The notes beneath the pieces are model-generated. The model had not been told where the DNA came from and did no database searches. It saw only the letters and a program-made list of their open reading frames with translations. Position numbers and translations under genes: made by a program. Positions 8,913 to 17,855 of a stretch of 32,020 bases of DNA are shown in pieces; the first letter of the stretch is position 1; each line of letters begins with the position of its first letter. The stretch comes from an uncultured Clostridia bacterium (lineage in GTDB: Bacteria > Bacillota > Clostridia > TANB77 > CAG-508). The stretch lies in contig CALXVE010000004.1 in assembly GCA_944391885.1 (NCBI GenBank), positions 1 to 32,020 on the forward strand, in the 5' to 3' direction.

Positions 8913-10560
8913 TTAGTTTTTTTCATGCTTAGCTTTTTTATTATTTTTCTTTTTTGTTTTATTTTTTGAATTATTTTTTGTTTTTTCCTCTTTTTTAGGT
9001 TCTTTGTTTTTATTTTCTTTTTTCGTGTTTTGCTTTTTTATAACTTCTTTTTCCGCTTCTTCGACAGGAATTCCAGATTTTACTTTCATCTTGATTTCAG
9101 ACTCTTGTATAGATTCAATTCTCTCTCTATATTTTTTCTGAAATTTGCTTTCTCCTCTTTCTTTCTTCTTTTTAGTTCTTCTAAAATTATCGTTTCTGCT
9201 ACTTTCTTTTAAAGCCTTTTTAGCATTTTTAAGTCTATCATTTAATAGAACATATTTTGTATCATTTTGCATATCTTTAAATTTTAGGTCATCACAAATA
9301 AGCTGAATTATTGAAGCTGCAATCGCTTCTGGATTGTGCCTAATAAAATCATCTTGCACATGCGAAATTTCTCTTTGCATTAAGTAAATGCCTTGTTCCT
9401 TTGCCACGCTAGTATCAATTTCAACTAAATCCTGCCCTTGCATATTATATTTTCTAATATATTCCGGCACTAGTTCTCCAGTATCATAAATGCAATATTC
9501 TATTACTCCTTTTCCTGCATGTTCTATAATTGCCTTAATATGGTCTGACAATGTAAAATTATCTGTTTGTCCGGGGTTCTGTCATTAAATTACTCACATA
9601 AATTTTAAATGCTTTACTTTCTCTTATCGCTTTTGCTACTCCTTGTACCAATAAATTTGGAATAACATTTGTATAAAGGCTACCTGGTCCAATAACAATG
9701 GCATCTGCTTCTTCAATAGCTTTTAATACACCGGGCGCAACTTTGCAGTTAGTTGGATTTATAAAAATCCTACTGATTTTACTTGTTTTTGTTGTTACTG
9801 CTTCTGCAATTTTATCCCTGCTTTCAACTACAGTTCCATCTTCTAGTTCAGCACATATTTGTATTGGCTCCAATGTTACAGGAAGCACCTTTCCTGTAAT
9901 TTTGAATATTTCACTTGCTTCAACAACAGATTTTGTAAGGTCTCCACCCATAAAATCTTTCATCCCAAGTAAAGCAATATCTCCCAATGATAAATCTCTT
10001 AAGCTAGCTTCACGGAAGTTATAGTTCATAAATTTTTCCATTTCCACTTCATTATCAGATAGTGCAACTATACTTTCCTTTATATCATCTAATGGCATAG
10101 TTTTTAATATTCTTCTTGATTCTGGAATAATTTCTCCATAATCTGAAACTGTAACTATTGCTGTTAAATTATCTGTGTATTCTTTTAAGCCTTTTAGTAC
10201 AGAATTAAGTCCTGTTCCCCCGCCAATTGCTACTATTTTTGGTCCTTGGTCATAAACCTTTTTATTATATATCAAACTTTTAACATTAACATTTTCATCA
10301 TCCAGCCTTGCATCAGTCTCCTGCACAAAAAGCTCTAATGTTCTTTTTTGAATATGTATTATTCCAATAATTACGAATAAAAAGCCTACTACAAAGCAAG
10401 CAATATATCCTGCAAGTGGCAAAAAGTCTAATCTTCCACCTTCTCCTCCAACTAATATTCTTGATAATCCAAAAAATGCTATTATCATCCCTAGTAATAT
10501 TAAAAACATCCATCTTTTCATTTTTGTTCCGGCTCTAAACCATCTAAAAAAACCTTTCAT
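8913..10560 (-). CDS. yvcK: GlmR/YvcK family protein, split by a +1 frameshift at CGG
   Basis: YvcK (GlmR) is a nucleotide-sugar-binding regulator that supports peptidoglycan precursor supply and growth on gluconeogenic carbon. Here two N-terminal membrane segments (about 17-36 and 46-68) precede the CofD-like domain (KIVAIGGGTGLNSVLKGL). Codon 330, in TEP, is CGG followed by A; the zero frame stops four codons later. The +1 frame continues as GQTDNFTLSDHIKAIIEHAGK, matching the family's PGETDGYTVSDHIKAI. Joined length is 548 residues. The C-terminal piece (8913-9551) could be called a separate gene from a TTG, but that TTG has no ribosome binding site and the piece is clearly the end of YvcK. 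Unusual: the common DDGGSSG segment is replaced by SDYGEIIPESRR, and about 90 lysine-rich residues are added at the C terminus. Confidence 0.88.
9570..9573 (-). other. Candidate quadruplet codon CGGA in yvcK
   Basis: The zero frame reads GAA CCC CGG ACA; the family requires Glu-Pro-Gly-Gln, obtained if CGGA is read as one glycine codon. The preceding CCC could also slip onto CCC, so this site alone does not separate the two mechanisms. It is the only in-frame CGG in the gene. Confidence 0.55.
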
Positions 10561-10574
10561 TATTGTTCCAAATC

Positions 10575-10616
10575 CTTTCTAACTTCCTAACTTCCAACCT
10601 CTAACCTCTAACCTCT
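10575..10616. repeat. Short tandem repeats between murB and yvcK
   Basis: On the minus strand three copies of AGAGGTT follow the murB stop, then two near copies of GGAAGTTAG. They resemble repeated ribosome-binding-like purine blocks but lie too far upstream of yvcK to set its start. No function is evident. Confidence 0.45.
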
Positions 10617-11529
10617 AGCAAAGTATTTCTATTTCTAATTCAATTTGTTTTCCTGTTTTTTCTAGAACTGTCTTTTTAACATGTTCTATTACAGCCATAA
10701 CATCTTTTGCAGTTGCATTACCTTTATTTATCACAAAACCTGCATGCAATGTAGAAACTTCTGCATCACCAACTGAATAGCCTTTTAAATTACACTCATC
10801 TATTAATTTTGCCGTTATAAAATCTGCGCCTCTTTTAAAAGTACTACCTGCAGAAGGAAAATTAATTGGTTGTTTTTCTCTTCTGCTTTTTGCATATTCA
10901 TCTATTTTTTCCTTAATTTCTTGTTTATTACCATAAGGAAGTTCTAATTCTGCGTTTACAATAATCCATGTTTTATCAAAGAAAACACTATGGCGATAAG
11001 AAAAATCGCACTCTTTATTTGATAAACGTTGTAAATTTCCATTTTCATCTATGCATGTAACATTTTTTATGCAATCTTTCATTTCTGCACCATAGGCTCC
11101 AGCGTTCATCCTAATTGCTCCACCCATGGTTCCTGGAATTCCACTTGCAAACTCAAATCCCGCAATTTCTTCATTTAATAATGAATATGCAACTTTCCCA
11201 AGTGGTTCTCCTGCGCCTACTGTAATTATAGCGCTCTCTTTTTCCTTTTTTATATCAATTCCAGGTATGCTAATTTTAAGCACAACACCTCTAATTCCTT
11301 CATCAGATACTAGTACATTGCTTCCATTGCCCAGTATTGTAAGTTTAACATCATTTTCTTTTGCCAATTTCAAAACTGTTAAAATTTCATCATTTTTTTT
11401 AGCAGTTATAAATATATCTGCATTTCCACCAATTTTAAAGTTTGTATGCTTTTTCATGGGTTCATCAAGTTTAACTTGTTTCTCTGGTAGTTTTTTAACT
11501 AAAATTTCATATATCTGATTTTTTTTCAA
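10615..11529 (-). CDS. murB: UDP-N-acetylenolpyruvoylglucosamine reductase
   Basis: A 304-residue MurB. It reduces UDP-GlcNAc-enolpyruvate to UDP-MurNAc with NADPH and FAD, the second committed step of peptidoglycan precursor synthesis in the cytoplasm. Visible FAD-binding motifs are GNGSNVLVSD and GIPGTMGGAIRMNAGAYG; the catalytic block is FPSAGSTFKRG, followed by the substrate-binding segment LHAGFVINKGNATA. Length fits the shorter type II enzymes. The start is TTG with GGAGG 7 nt upstream. It sits between coaE and yvcK, a common Clostridia order, which also links YvcK to cell-wall precursor supply. Confidence 0.95.
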   Translation of the reverse strand: MKKNQIYEILVKKLPEKQVKLDEPMKKHTNFKIGGNADIFITAKKNDEILTVLKLAKENDVKLTILGNGSNVLVSDEGIRGVVLKISIPGIDIKKEKESAIITVGAGEPLGKVAYSLLNEEIAGFEFASGIPGTMGGAIRMNAGAYGAEMKDCIKNVTCIDENGNLQRLSNKECDFSYRHSVFFDKTWIIVNAELELPYGNKQEIKEKIDEYAKSRREKQPINFPSAGSTFKRGADFITAKLIDECNLKGYSVGDAEVSTLHAGFVINKGNATAKDVMAVIEHVKKTVLEKTGKQIELEIEILC

Positions 11530-11540
11530 TCTCCTACCTC

Positions 11541-12125
11541 CTAAATATATTTTATTATTTTATCTAGTTTTTTCTCCACTTCTTGTATTTTTCCATTGTT
11601 AACAATAACATATTTGCTTCTTGTAGTGTAAAACTCATTTGTTTTTTGTGCCTTTAGCCTTGCAATTGCTTGCTCTTTTGTAATCCCATCTCTTTTTATT
11701 ATCCTTTCTATTTGTAAGCCTATGTTATCTGAAATTACAGCTATTACAAACTCGCACATGCTATCTAATTTTGCCTCAAAAAGTAATGGTGCATCTATTG
11801 CTATTATTTTTTCATTATCTAATTTTTGTAATTCCTGTTCTATTTTTTCTTTAATATATTTAAGTGTACAGTTATTTAAAATTTCTCTTTTTTCCTCGCT
11901 ACCATATATAATCTTAGCTAGTTTTTTTCTATCTAGTTCTCCATTTTTTAACAATATTCCTTTTCCAAACTTTTCTACAATTTCTTCTAAATACACAGTT
12001 CCTTTTCTAGATAATTCTTTAGAAATTTTATCAGCATCTATAATTCTAGCATTATATTTATTTTTTAGTATTTCACATACTGTGCTTTTGCCTGCACCTG
12101 AACTCCCAGTAATTCCTATAATCAT
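11541..12125 (-). CDS. coaE: Dephospho-CoA kinase
   Basis: A 194-residue P-loop kinase for the last step of coenzyme A synthesis. The Walker A loop GSSGAGKST spans residues 7-15; DADKIS near residue 35 is the conserved substrate-binding acid motif, and LLFEAKLD and ERIIKRDGITKEQA are typical of the CoaE lid and core. It overlaps the end of tmcAL by 4 bp (ATGA), implying translational coupling, and murB follows after 11 bp. Confidence 0.95.
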   Translation of the reverse strand: MIIGITGSSGAGKSTVCEILKNKYNARIIDADKISKELSRKGTVYLEEIVEKFGKGILLKNGELDRKKLAKIIYGSEEKREILNNCTLKYIKEKIEQELQKLDNEKIIAIDAPLLFEAKLDSMCEFVIAVISDNIGLQIERIIKRDGITKEQAIARLKAQKTNEFYTTRSKYVIVNNGKIQEVEKKLDKIIKYI

Positions 12126-13381
12126 TTACGTTTGGCTCCTTTTATATCATCCATAGTAACAATTTTATTTGTATAGTCCAAATTTGCCCATGAATCTTTT
12201 TCATATCCTAATGTATACACATTTGTTGCATAAATATCCATTTTAAGCATTTCTTTTAATTGCCTATTTTTACTTGTCTCCATAAATTTTTTGACAGAAG
12301 TAACTAAATTTAGCTTTGGATTTTTAATCATTGATTCTGATATTAGCTGTTTTCCTTTTTCTGTAAAACCTAATACTCGTATATATGGCGTAATTTTTTT
12401 TGAAGTATCCATCATTTTTTTTGTAATTCCTAGTAATGTATAAATCAAAATTCTTTGAATTCTGGTTTGTGTATATCTTTTTGATTTTATAATATTTACC
12501 AAGTCTATAATATTATTACATGAATCTGCAGCATTTTTTATTACATTTTCCAGTCCTTCTGAAACATCTGGAAGTTCCTTAATTTCTTGTGTTGACATAG
12601 TTCTTAATTTATATAAAATCTCAGCTTGGAATTTTGATAAATCCAATACATAATGCCCTTTTTGTAGTTCTTGTGCTAATAATATATATGAAGAATGTGG
12701 AATTACTTTCATAATGTCATTAAATTGTCTATTTATAATCATCTTTCGAATAGCTGTTGCACTCGCAAAATCATCTACAATAAAATTATCATGATAATAT
12801 ACTTTTTCTCTTTGTATTCCAATTGGTTTTAATGGACTTTTTAGTTTTTTCATTGCTTTTAAGTACTCTATACCAAGTATATTATTAGAACCTGCTAAAA
12901 CATTTGCATACTTTTTTATATCATTTAGATACATCATAAGTGCACTTTCTCTTGCTTTTGGATATGAAACTCCTTTACCTAATTCATGGTTTAGCATTGT
13001 TATATATTCTTTTGGTTCTTGGTAAAGAACATTTGCAATATTATTTAATATTGATATCTCCTTTGTTTCCATTCCAAAAGAAACACTATCTACTACTCCT
13101 AATTCATCTAAAATTTTAATAGCACCTTCAGCAAAATTCTCTGCACTTGAAGTTGAATATATAGTTGGTAATTCTATAACTAAATCTGCACCATTTGCTA
13201 TAGCCATTTTTGTTTTAGTCCATTTATCTATAATTGATGTGTTGCCTCTTTGCACAAAGTTACCTGAAATAACGCAAACTATATAGTCTGAATTATCTTG
13301 AGCTATAGATTGTTTAATATGGTATAGATGTCCATTATGAAATGGATTATATTCAGCTATTATTCCAAGTACTCTTGCCAA
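12122..13381 (-). CDS. tmcAL: tRNA(Met) cytidine acetate ligase
   Basis: About 419 residues, a nucleotidyltransferase-like enzyme that makes N4-acetylcytidine at the wobble base of elongator tRNA-Met from acetate and ATP. The signature GIIAEYNPFHNGHLYHI holds the HxGH-type nucleotide-binding motif, followed by VISGNFVQRG and a GSNNILGIEYLKAM segment typical of the family. I choose the TTG at 13381, giving MARVLGIIAEYNPF: AAGGGGGT lies 6 nt upstream and family members start here. A longer frame from an ATG at 13408 would overlap the rnhA promoter. It is the first gene of the block and diverges from rnhA. Confidence 0.9.
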   Translation of the reverse strand: MARVLGIIAEYNPFHNGHLYHIKQSIAQDNSDYIVCVISGNFVQRGNTSIIDKWTKTKMAIANGADLVIELPTIYSTSSAENFAEGAIKILDELGVVDSVSFGMETKEISILNNIANVLYQEPKEYITMLNHELGKGVSYPKARESALMMYLNDIKKYANVLAGSNNILGIEYLKAMKKLKSPLKPIGIQREKVYYHDNFIVDDFASATAIRKMIINRQFNDIMKVIPHSSYILLAQELQKGHYVLDLSKFQAEILYKLRTMSTQEIKELPDVSEGLENVIKNAADSCNNIIDLVNIIKSKRYTQTRIQRILIYTLLGITKKMMDTSKKITPYIRVLGFTEKGKQLISESMIKNPKLNLVTSVKKFMETSKNRQLKEMLKMDIYATNVYTLGYEKDSWANLDYTNKIVTMDDIKGAKRK

Positions 13382-13408
13382 GTAGTACACCCCCTTATTT
13401 AATTTCAC

Positions 13409-13437
13409 TTGAAGATTTTTAATTATATTGATATAAT
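13409..13437 (+). promoter_or_regulatory. Promoter of rnhA
   Basis: TTGAAG at 13409-13414 and TATAAT at 13432-13437, separated by 17 bp, about 44 bp before the rnhA ATG. Both boxes fit the housekeeping sigma factor consensus. Confidence 0.7.
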
Positions 13438-13480
13438 ATCATAAAATATTTTAATTTACAATGTTTAAAGGAGAAATATT

Positions 13481-13915
13481 ATGGATAATGTTACAATTTA
13501 TACAGATGGTGCTTGTAGTGGTAATCCTGGTCCTGGTGGATGGGGGGCTATTTTAATGTTTGGCAAAAATAAAAAAGAAATTTCCGGTGGCAAAAAAGAT
13601 ACAACAAATAATATAATGGAATTAACTGCAGTTATTGAAGCTTTAAAATTATTAAAACGTCCTTGCAATGTTGAGTTATATAGTGATAGTGCATATGTAG
13701 TAAATGCTTTTTTGCAAAATTGGATTTGGGGTTGGATTAAAAAAGGCTGGATTAATTCTAATAAAGAAGAAGTGAAAAATAAAGAACTCTGGCAAGAATT
13801 AGTTAACTTAACCAAAGTTCATAATGTTACTTTTCATAAAGTAAAAGGTCATAGTGATAATGAATTTAATAACCGTTGTGATGAACTTGCTAGAAAAGCA
13901 ATTAAGGAATTGTAA
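13481..13915 (+). CDS. rnhA: Ribonuclease HI
   Basis: A 144-residue type 1 RNase H that cuts the RNA strand of RNA-DNA hybrids, for example at R-loops and primers. All catalytic acids are present: Asp9 ([14 protein letters not shown]), Glu47 (NNIMELTA), Asp69 (YSDSAYV) and Asp134 (NRCDELAR), with the assisting His124 in [11 protein letters not shown]. The basic handle region [10 protein letters not shown] is retained, as in the E. coli type. AAAGGAG lies 8 nt upstream of the ATG. It has its own promoter and is followed by a strong hairpin, so it is probably monocistronic. Confidence 0.97.
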   Translation: MDNVTIYTDGACSGNPGPGGWGAILMFGKNKKEISGGKKDTTNNIMELTAVIEALKLLKRPCNVELYSDSAYVVNAFLQNWIWGWIKKGWINSNKEEVKNKELWQELVNLTKVHNVTFHKVKGHSDNEFNNRCDELARKAIKEL

Positions 13916-13940
13916 TTAAGGTTTTCCGTTTATTCAAAAC

Positions 13941-13974
13941 TTAGGGTGCTATTTTATTTGAAATAGCACCCTAA
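13941..13974. terminator. Hairpin terminator after rnhA
   Basis: A perfect 14-bp stem (TTAGGGTGCTATTT with its complement) around a 6-nt loop, followed on the plus strand by TATTTTAGATTTTTT. It is symmetrical enough to stop transcription from both sides. Confidence 0.75.
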
Positions 13975-14177
13975 TATTTTAGATTTTTTAATCATGTTGT
14001 GATGTATTACCATGTGAGCAATATGAATGTGATCTTTTTTTGTTCCTCCTTAATTTTTTACTTATTTTCAATATTTTTATATTGCCATTCTTTTAATTTA
14101 TTAATTTTTTGTCTTTTTTCTCCAATATTTGTTTTTTCTTTTGTATTCTTTATTTTCGTTGCTTGAACAACTATTAT

Positions 14178-14453
14178 TTAACTTGTGTTTATCACCTCTT
14201 TTTGCACACAAAAAGGACAGGCTATTTTTTTACATAGTCCATCCTTTAATCTTTTATATTTTATATACATTTTTTGCACTAAAACAAAAGCTAGTTTTTT
14301 GCTAGACTTTTTAGTAATCTGTTTGTATTCAAGACCGTTTAATAAAAGAGTATCCTTTTTTTCTAAAATGCTCTTCTTTGAACCGCCTTGCAATTTTCCT
14401 CTTATATAATGATACTTGTGTGTATACGGCTTCAGGGTTTCAGCCTTTACCAT
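14178..14453 (-). CDS. Hypothetical small basic protein
   Basis: A 91-residue lysine-rich frame with a CPFC pair near its C terminus. AAAAGGAG lies 10 nt before the ATG, which is the main reason to call it real. I recognise no family. After its TAA the same frame stays open for another 39 codons to 14058 with similar lysine-rich composition (GEKRQKINKLKEWQYKNIEN), so it may be a longer gene cut by a nonsense change. There are no membrane segments or signal peptide. Confidence 0.4.
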   Translation of the reverse strand: MVKAETLKPYTHKYHYIRGKLQGGSKKSILEKKDTLLLNGLEYKQITKKSSKKLAFVLVQKMYIKYKRLKDGLCKKIACPFCVQKEVINTS

Positions 14454-14604
14454 CTTTTGTTTTTCTCCTTTTTTGATAATTATTAATAACTTCTATTTTG
14501 AGTTTAAGTTATTATTTACAAACACTATTTTATTCTATTTTAATTTATTTGTATGTAAAAATCAATATACAGGAGTTAACTGTAATGCAAATTTAATATT
14601 TTTG

Positions 14605-15480
14605 TCACATTTTTGTAATATTCTTTTTTCTTCCATTCTTCACTCTCTTAGAAGTACCATCTATACCTTTTTTTACACTTTTTTTAACTTCTCCCGCTTT
14701 CTGCGTAATTCCTTCTTTCATGTCATTTACGTACTCATTAAAATCTTCCTTCATTTCATTAGCTTTGTTTGCAATATCTTCTTTCATCTCATTTGTTTTT
14801 TGTTTTATTATCTCACTTTTTTCTTTTAATATAGCTGTTAGTTTTGGGAATGCATTAACTAATCTTCTATTTAAAATAGATTTGTCTTTTAGAAATTCTT
14901 TTACCTTTTGTGATATTTCTTCTGTGTTATCCTTTGGATTTTCCTTATCAAGCTTGGTAGTAGCTGAGCGTACATTTGAAATTACTTTCAAAGAAACTAG
15001 ATTGTCTGCTATAAAAAGTACTAATACTGCAATTGCTATAATATTCAAAATACTTTCTTGTACTTTGCTTAAATTATCAAAAATAAATGGATTTACTAAA
15101 TAAATTAGTATTAATCCCAAAATTCCAAAAGGTATAATTGTTTCTAGGCATACCCTACCATTTATATTATATTTATTTTCGCTATAATCCCACCATCTTG
15201 CATGAAAAAGTTTTTCCATTATATAACTTGTAGCATATTCCAAAATTCCGCAAATTAAAATTGCCATGCTAAATAGTGCAACTGGGTGTTCTTCTAGCCC
15301 AGTTAAGCACCATGTTATTAATAGTCCACCACAGCCATAAATTGGGCAATATGGACCTATTAAAAATCCTCTGTCAGCAAATTTATGTTTTTGGATTAGT
15401 TGCAAAGTTACTTCCATAATCCACCCGCAAATTGATATTATTATAAAATATAGAAAATAAGTTGCTATGCTATATTCCAT
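14605..15480 (-). CDS. Putative ABC-transporter type IV (CmpB-like) membrane protein
   Basis: A 291-residue membrane protein. The first 170 residues carry about five membrane segments and the family signature of small glycine and cysteine motifs: CGWIMEV, FADRGFLIGPYCPIYG, then ARWWDYSENKYNINGRVCLE. The last 120 residues are a long, charged helical region with NEMKEDIANKANEMKED-type repeats, probably a cytoplasmic coiled coil. No transport function has been firmly shown for the family, despite its name. It lies 17 bp downstream of the VTT-domain gene on the same strand. Confidence 0.75.
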   Translation of the reverse strand: MEYSIATYFLYFIIISICGWIMEVTLQLIQKHKFADRGFLIGPYCPIYGCGGLLITWCLTGLEEHPVALFSMAILICGILEYATSYIMEKLFHARWWDYSENKYNINGRVCLETIIPFGILGLILIYLVNPFIFDNLSKVQESILNIIAIAVLVLFIADNLVSLKVISNVRSATTKLDKENPKDNTEEISQKVKEFLKDKSILNRRLVNAFPKLTAILKEKSEIIKQKTNEMKEDIANKANEMKEDFNEYVNDMKEGITQKAGEVKKSVKKGIDGTSKRVKNGRKKNITKM

Positions 15481-15497
15481 TAGTTTCTCCCCTTAAT

Positions 15498-16211
15498 TTA
15501 TTTAATCGCTTTCATTGCTTCATCTGTAATTTTATCTTTATCGAATTTTCGCATAATTAAAACTGCTATTGCAACAATAGCAAATGTTGTCCCATAAATC
15601 ATTAAGCTAAACTCCCAATTTCCTTCTAGTAAACTTGCCCCTGCCCATGTAGAAGAAATAACAGAAGGAAATCTTGCAAGTGAAGAAATAACAATAAACT
15701 CTAGCGGTCTAATTGGAAGTAATGCTGCTATATATGTTAATAAGTCCTTTGGTGTTCCAGGTATAAAAAATAGAATAAATATAATGAAACGTATGGTTTT
15801 TGGATTTTGAAATATTTTGCTTTTCTCTATTTTTTCTATCTTTTCTTTACTTACAAAATCATAAATAAATTTTCTACCAAGCTTATGTACTAACAAATAT
15901 ATAAAAGCAGTAATAATCATTGAAGCTATCATGATAAATACTGTTCCCCATATTTCTCCATAGCAAATACCTGCTAGTATTTCAATTGGTTCACCTGGTA
16001 TTATAAATAAAAATATTTGTGCAAATTGCAATCCAAATAGCATTAAAATACCTAAAAATCCAGAACTACTAATTTTCTCTTTAAAAGCTTCTTGACCTTC
16101 TACTGTATTCAGTTCTGATATTAAAGGTATCAAATATATAGTTACTCCTATCATAATTGCTATTACTGCTATCAATAATATTATTTTAAAAATTTTAGTT
16201 CTTTTATTCAT
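15498..16211 (-). CDS. TVP38/TMEM64 family (VTT domain) membrane protein
   Basis: A 237-residue integral membrane protein with an N-terminal segment, a VTT/SNARE-associated domain and further C-terminal segments. Diagnostic stretches are FLFIIPGEPIEILAGICYGE and FFIPGTPKDLLTYIAALLP, which match the re-entrant proline and glycine motifs of DedA and TVP38 proteins. DedA-superfamily members take part in lipid transport across the bilayer (for example undecaprenyl phosphate or phosphatidylethanolamine recycling); the substrate here is unknown. Probably co-transcribed with the downstream CmpB-like gene. Confidence 0.85.
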   Translation of the reverse strand: MNKRTKIFKIILLIAVIAIMIGVTIYLIPLISELNTVEGQEAFKEKISSSGFLGILMLFGLQFAQIFLFIIPGEPIEILAGICYGEIWGTVFIMIASMIITAFIYLLVHKLGRKFIYDFVSKEKIEKIEKSKIFQNPKTIRFIIFILFFIPGTPKDLLTYIAALLPIRPLEFIVISSLARFPSVISSTWAGASLLEGNWEFSLMIYGTTFAIVAIAVLIMRKFDKDKITDEAMKAIK

Positions 16212-16305
16212 TTAATTTCTTGTCCCTTTTCGCTTAATGGTAGAATTATACAATATTTTGCTGTAAAATAAAAGTATTTTTATTAATTTAATATTTTCTT
16301 AATAT

Positions 16306-16980
16306 TTATAGAACATATAAAACAATGCATAAAAAGTGTAATAAACTACCAACAAAAATGCAAAGGTGGAAAACAAAATGCATGTATTTATGTTTTTTGC
16401 CCACGCCATATAAAATAGCACCAATTGTATATACAATGCCACCAATTAGTAATAGCAAAAATCCGGCTAATCCTAGCAATTGTGGTAAAATGTTAATTTT
16501 AAAAATTATGCACCATCCCATTACCAAATAGCAAATCATTGAAAATACCATATACTTTTTTAAATCTATGGCTGTAAATATTGTTCCTATTATTGCCATT
16601 GCCCATATGACTCCAAATATAACCCATCCAGTTGTAGCATCATAGTCTCTTAATGTGCATAATGCAAATGGTGTGTATGAGCCTGCAATTAAAAAATATA
16701 TTGTGCAGTGGTCTAATACCTGCATTACTTTTTTACCCTTTACCTTTGGGCTCAAACCATGGTAAACACTTGACATTACATATAATAAAATCATAGATAC
16801 GCCAAATATTGCTCCACCAACAATTCCATAAACATTGTTATGTATAGCTGCTACAACTACACATAAAACTAGAGCCACTATTCCCAATACTCCACCAACA
16901 ATATGGCTAACCATATTAGAAATTTCTTCCCCTTTTGTATAATTTGGCAGTATTCTATCTGCTAACTTCGTTCTTGTCAT
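16306..16980 (-). CDS. Hemolysin III family (PAQR) membrane protein
   Basis: A 224-residue protein with seven membrane segments. Family motifs are present: EEISNMVSHIVGGVLGI at the N terminus, SSVYHGL with the conserved serine and histidine, DHCTIYFLIAGSYTPF and a C-terminal HFVFHLCIFVGSLLHF whose histidines belong to the metal site of PAQR proteins. Bacterial members are linked to membrane lipid homeostasis; the hemolysin name comes from an early Bacillus cereus study and does not prove toxicity. Confidence 0.88.
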   Translation of the reverse strand: MTRTKLADRILPNYTKGEEISNMVSHIVGGVLGIVALVLCVVVAAIHNNVYGIVGGAIFGVSMILLYVMSSVYHGLSPKVKGKKVMQVLDHCTIYFLIAGSYTPFALCTLRDYDATTGWVIFGVIWAMAIIGTIFTAIDLKKYMVFSMICYLVMGWCIIFKINILPQLLGLAGFLLLLIGGIVYTIGAILYGVGKKHKYMHFVFHLCIFVGSLLHFLCIVLYVL

Positions 16981-17033
16981 TAATTTTCACCTCAATTAAT
17001 TTTAAACTTTTTTTGTGAAATTTATTCTACTTG

Positions 17034-17639
17034 CTAACTATTTTTTAACCCTTTGTATTTAAAATATATTTGGTGCCATGAATATACTCTTTCTAATTCT
17101 GGCACTTCTAAATTTTGGTTCATAATTGATGTAAATAATAATGTTTTAATATTTCCTTCTTGCATTTTTTTGCAATGGCTAATACTATCATCTATAAATA
17201 AATCTATATTTGCTTTTTTTGCTACTTCCAGCTTATTTTGTGCATTCATAATGAGTTCATCATATGGAATATTATTATTTTCAAGCCACTTTCTTGTATA
17301 ATTTTCTATTATTTTTCTATTAGGTAATACTTCATATCTTGAAGTTATAAATATAATATTATTTTTTTCTTTTTTAAGTTTTTTTATTATTTCTGGTGCA
17401 TATGGCTTGGGGGTTGCTTTCGTAAGCATGTTTATGAAATATTTTTTCCAAAAAGAATTTCTTTGTTTTTCCGTCCAATGTGGATACATTGTTTCTATAT
17501 AGTTATGATTATCTATTTTTCCATAATTTTCTAACTTTCCAGAGTTTCCTAATTTCTCTATATCAAATTTTTGAGAATCTGCAAATACTGATTCAAAAGA
17601 ATTTGAAATTGTATCATCTATATCAATTCCAATGTTCAT
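17034..17639 (-). CDS. HAD-superfamily 5'-nucleotidase (NT5C/YqfW type)
   Basis: A 201-residue HAD phosphatase. The catalytic motif GIDIDDTIS puts the nucleophile at Asp6 and the acid at Asp8. Motif II is IIFITSR near residue 97 and the metal-binding motif III/IV is DLFIDDS near 152. The order and spacing match 5'(3')-deoxyribonucleotidase-like proteins, which remove phosphate from nucleoside monophosphates. Substrate is inferred. It diverges from ppaC, with a palindromic repeat between them. Confidence 0.75.
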   Translation of the reverse strand: MNIGIDIDDTISNSFESVFADSQKFDIEKLGNSGKLENYGKIDNHNYIETMYPHWTEKQRNSFWKKYFINMLTKATPKPYAPEIIKKLKKEKNNIIFITSRYEVLPNRKIIENYTRKWLENNNIPYDELIMNAQNKLEVAKKANIDLFIDDSISHCKKMQEGNIKTLLFTSIMNQNLEVPELERVYSWHQIYFKYKGLKNS

Positions 17640-17726
17640 TATAACTTTCTCCTTTCACTTTTTGATTATATACATAAATACTTTAAAAATCAAGCATACT
17701 ATTAATAATAAAATTATGTTTTTGTG

Positions 17727-17774
17727 GAGAAGCGTCCCTTAGTCACCCTATTTAGGGTGAGTGGGACCCGTCCC
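17727..17774. repeat. REP-like palindromic repeat, copy 2
   Basis: This copy is the better palindrome: TCACCCT/AGGGTGA around ATTT, flanked by CGTCCC and GGGACCCG. It matches the element at 3812-3860 at all but a few positions. It lies between the divergent nucleotidase and ppaC genes, just upstream of the ppaC promoter. Confidence 0.7.
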
Positions 17775-17784
17775 CAACCAAGAT

Positions 17785-17814
17785 TTGACAATTTTATGTA
17801 ATTAGTGGTATAAT
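17785..17814 (+). promoter_or_regulatory. Promoter of ppaC and probably the tRNA-Gly gene
   Basis: Perfect TTGACA (17785-17790) and TATAAT (17809-17814) boxes, 18 bp apart, 41 bp before the ppaC ATG. As only 13 bp separate ppaC from the tRNA gene, this strong promoter may serve both. Confidence 0.8.
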
Positions 17815-17855
17815 TATATAGTTGCAATGCATTTAAGAAAGGAGTAACTCTTATT

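Noticed and set aside
8913-9551. Independent 212-residue gene starting with TTG
   Set aside because: No ribosome binding site, and its N terminus is the conserved SDHIKAI part of YvcK; it is the +1 continuation of yvcK.
13993-14080. Cys/His-rich short peptide ending RSHSYCSHGNTSQHD on the minus strand
   Set aside because: The frame has only a TTG start with a poor ribosome binding site, and the strong AAGGAGG lies inside it without a start codon; support is too weak to call.
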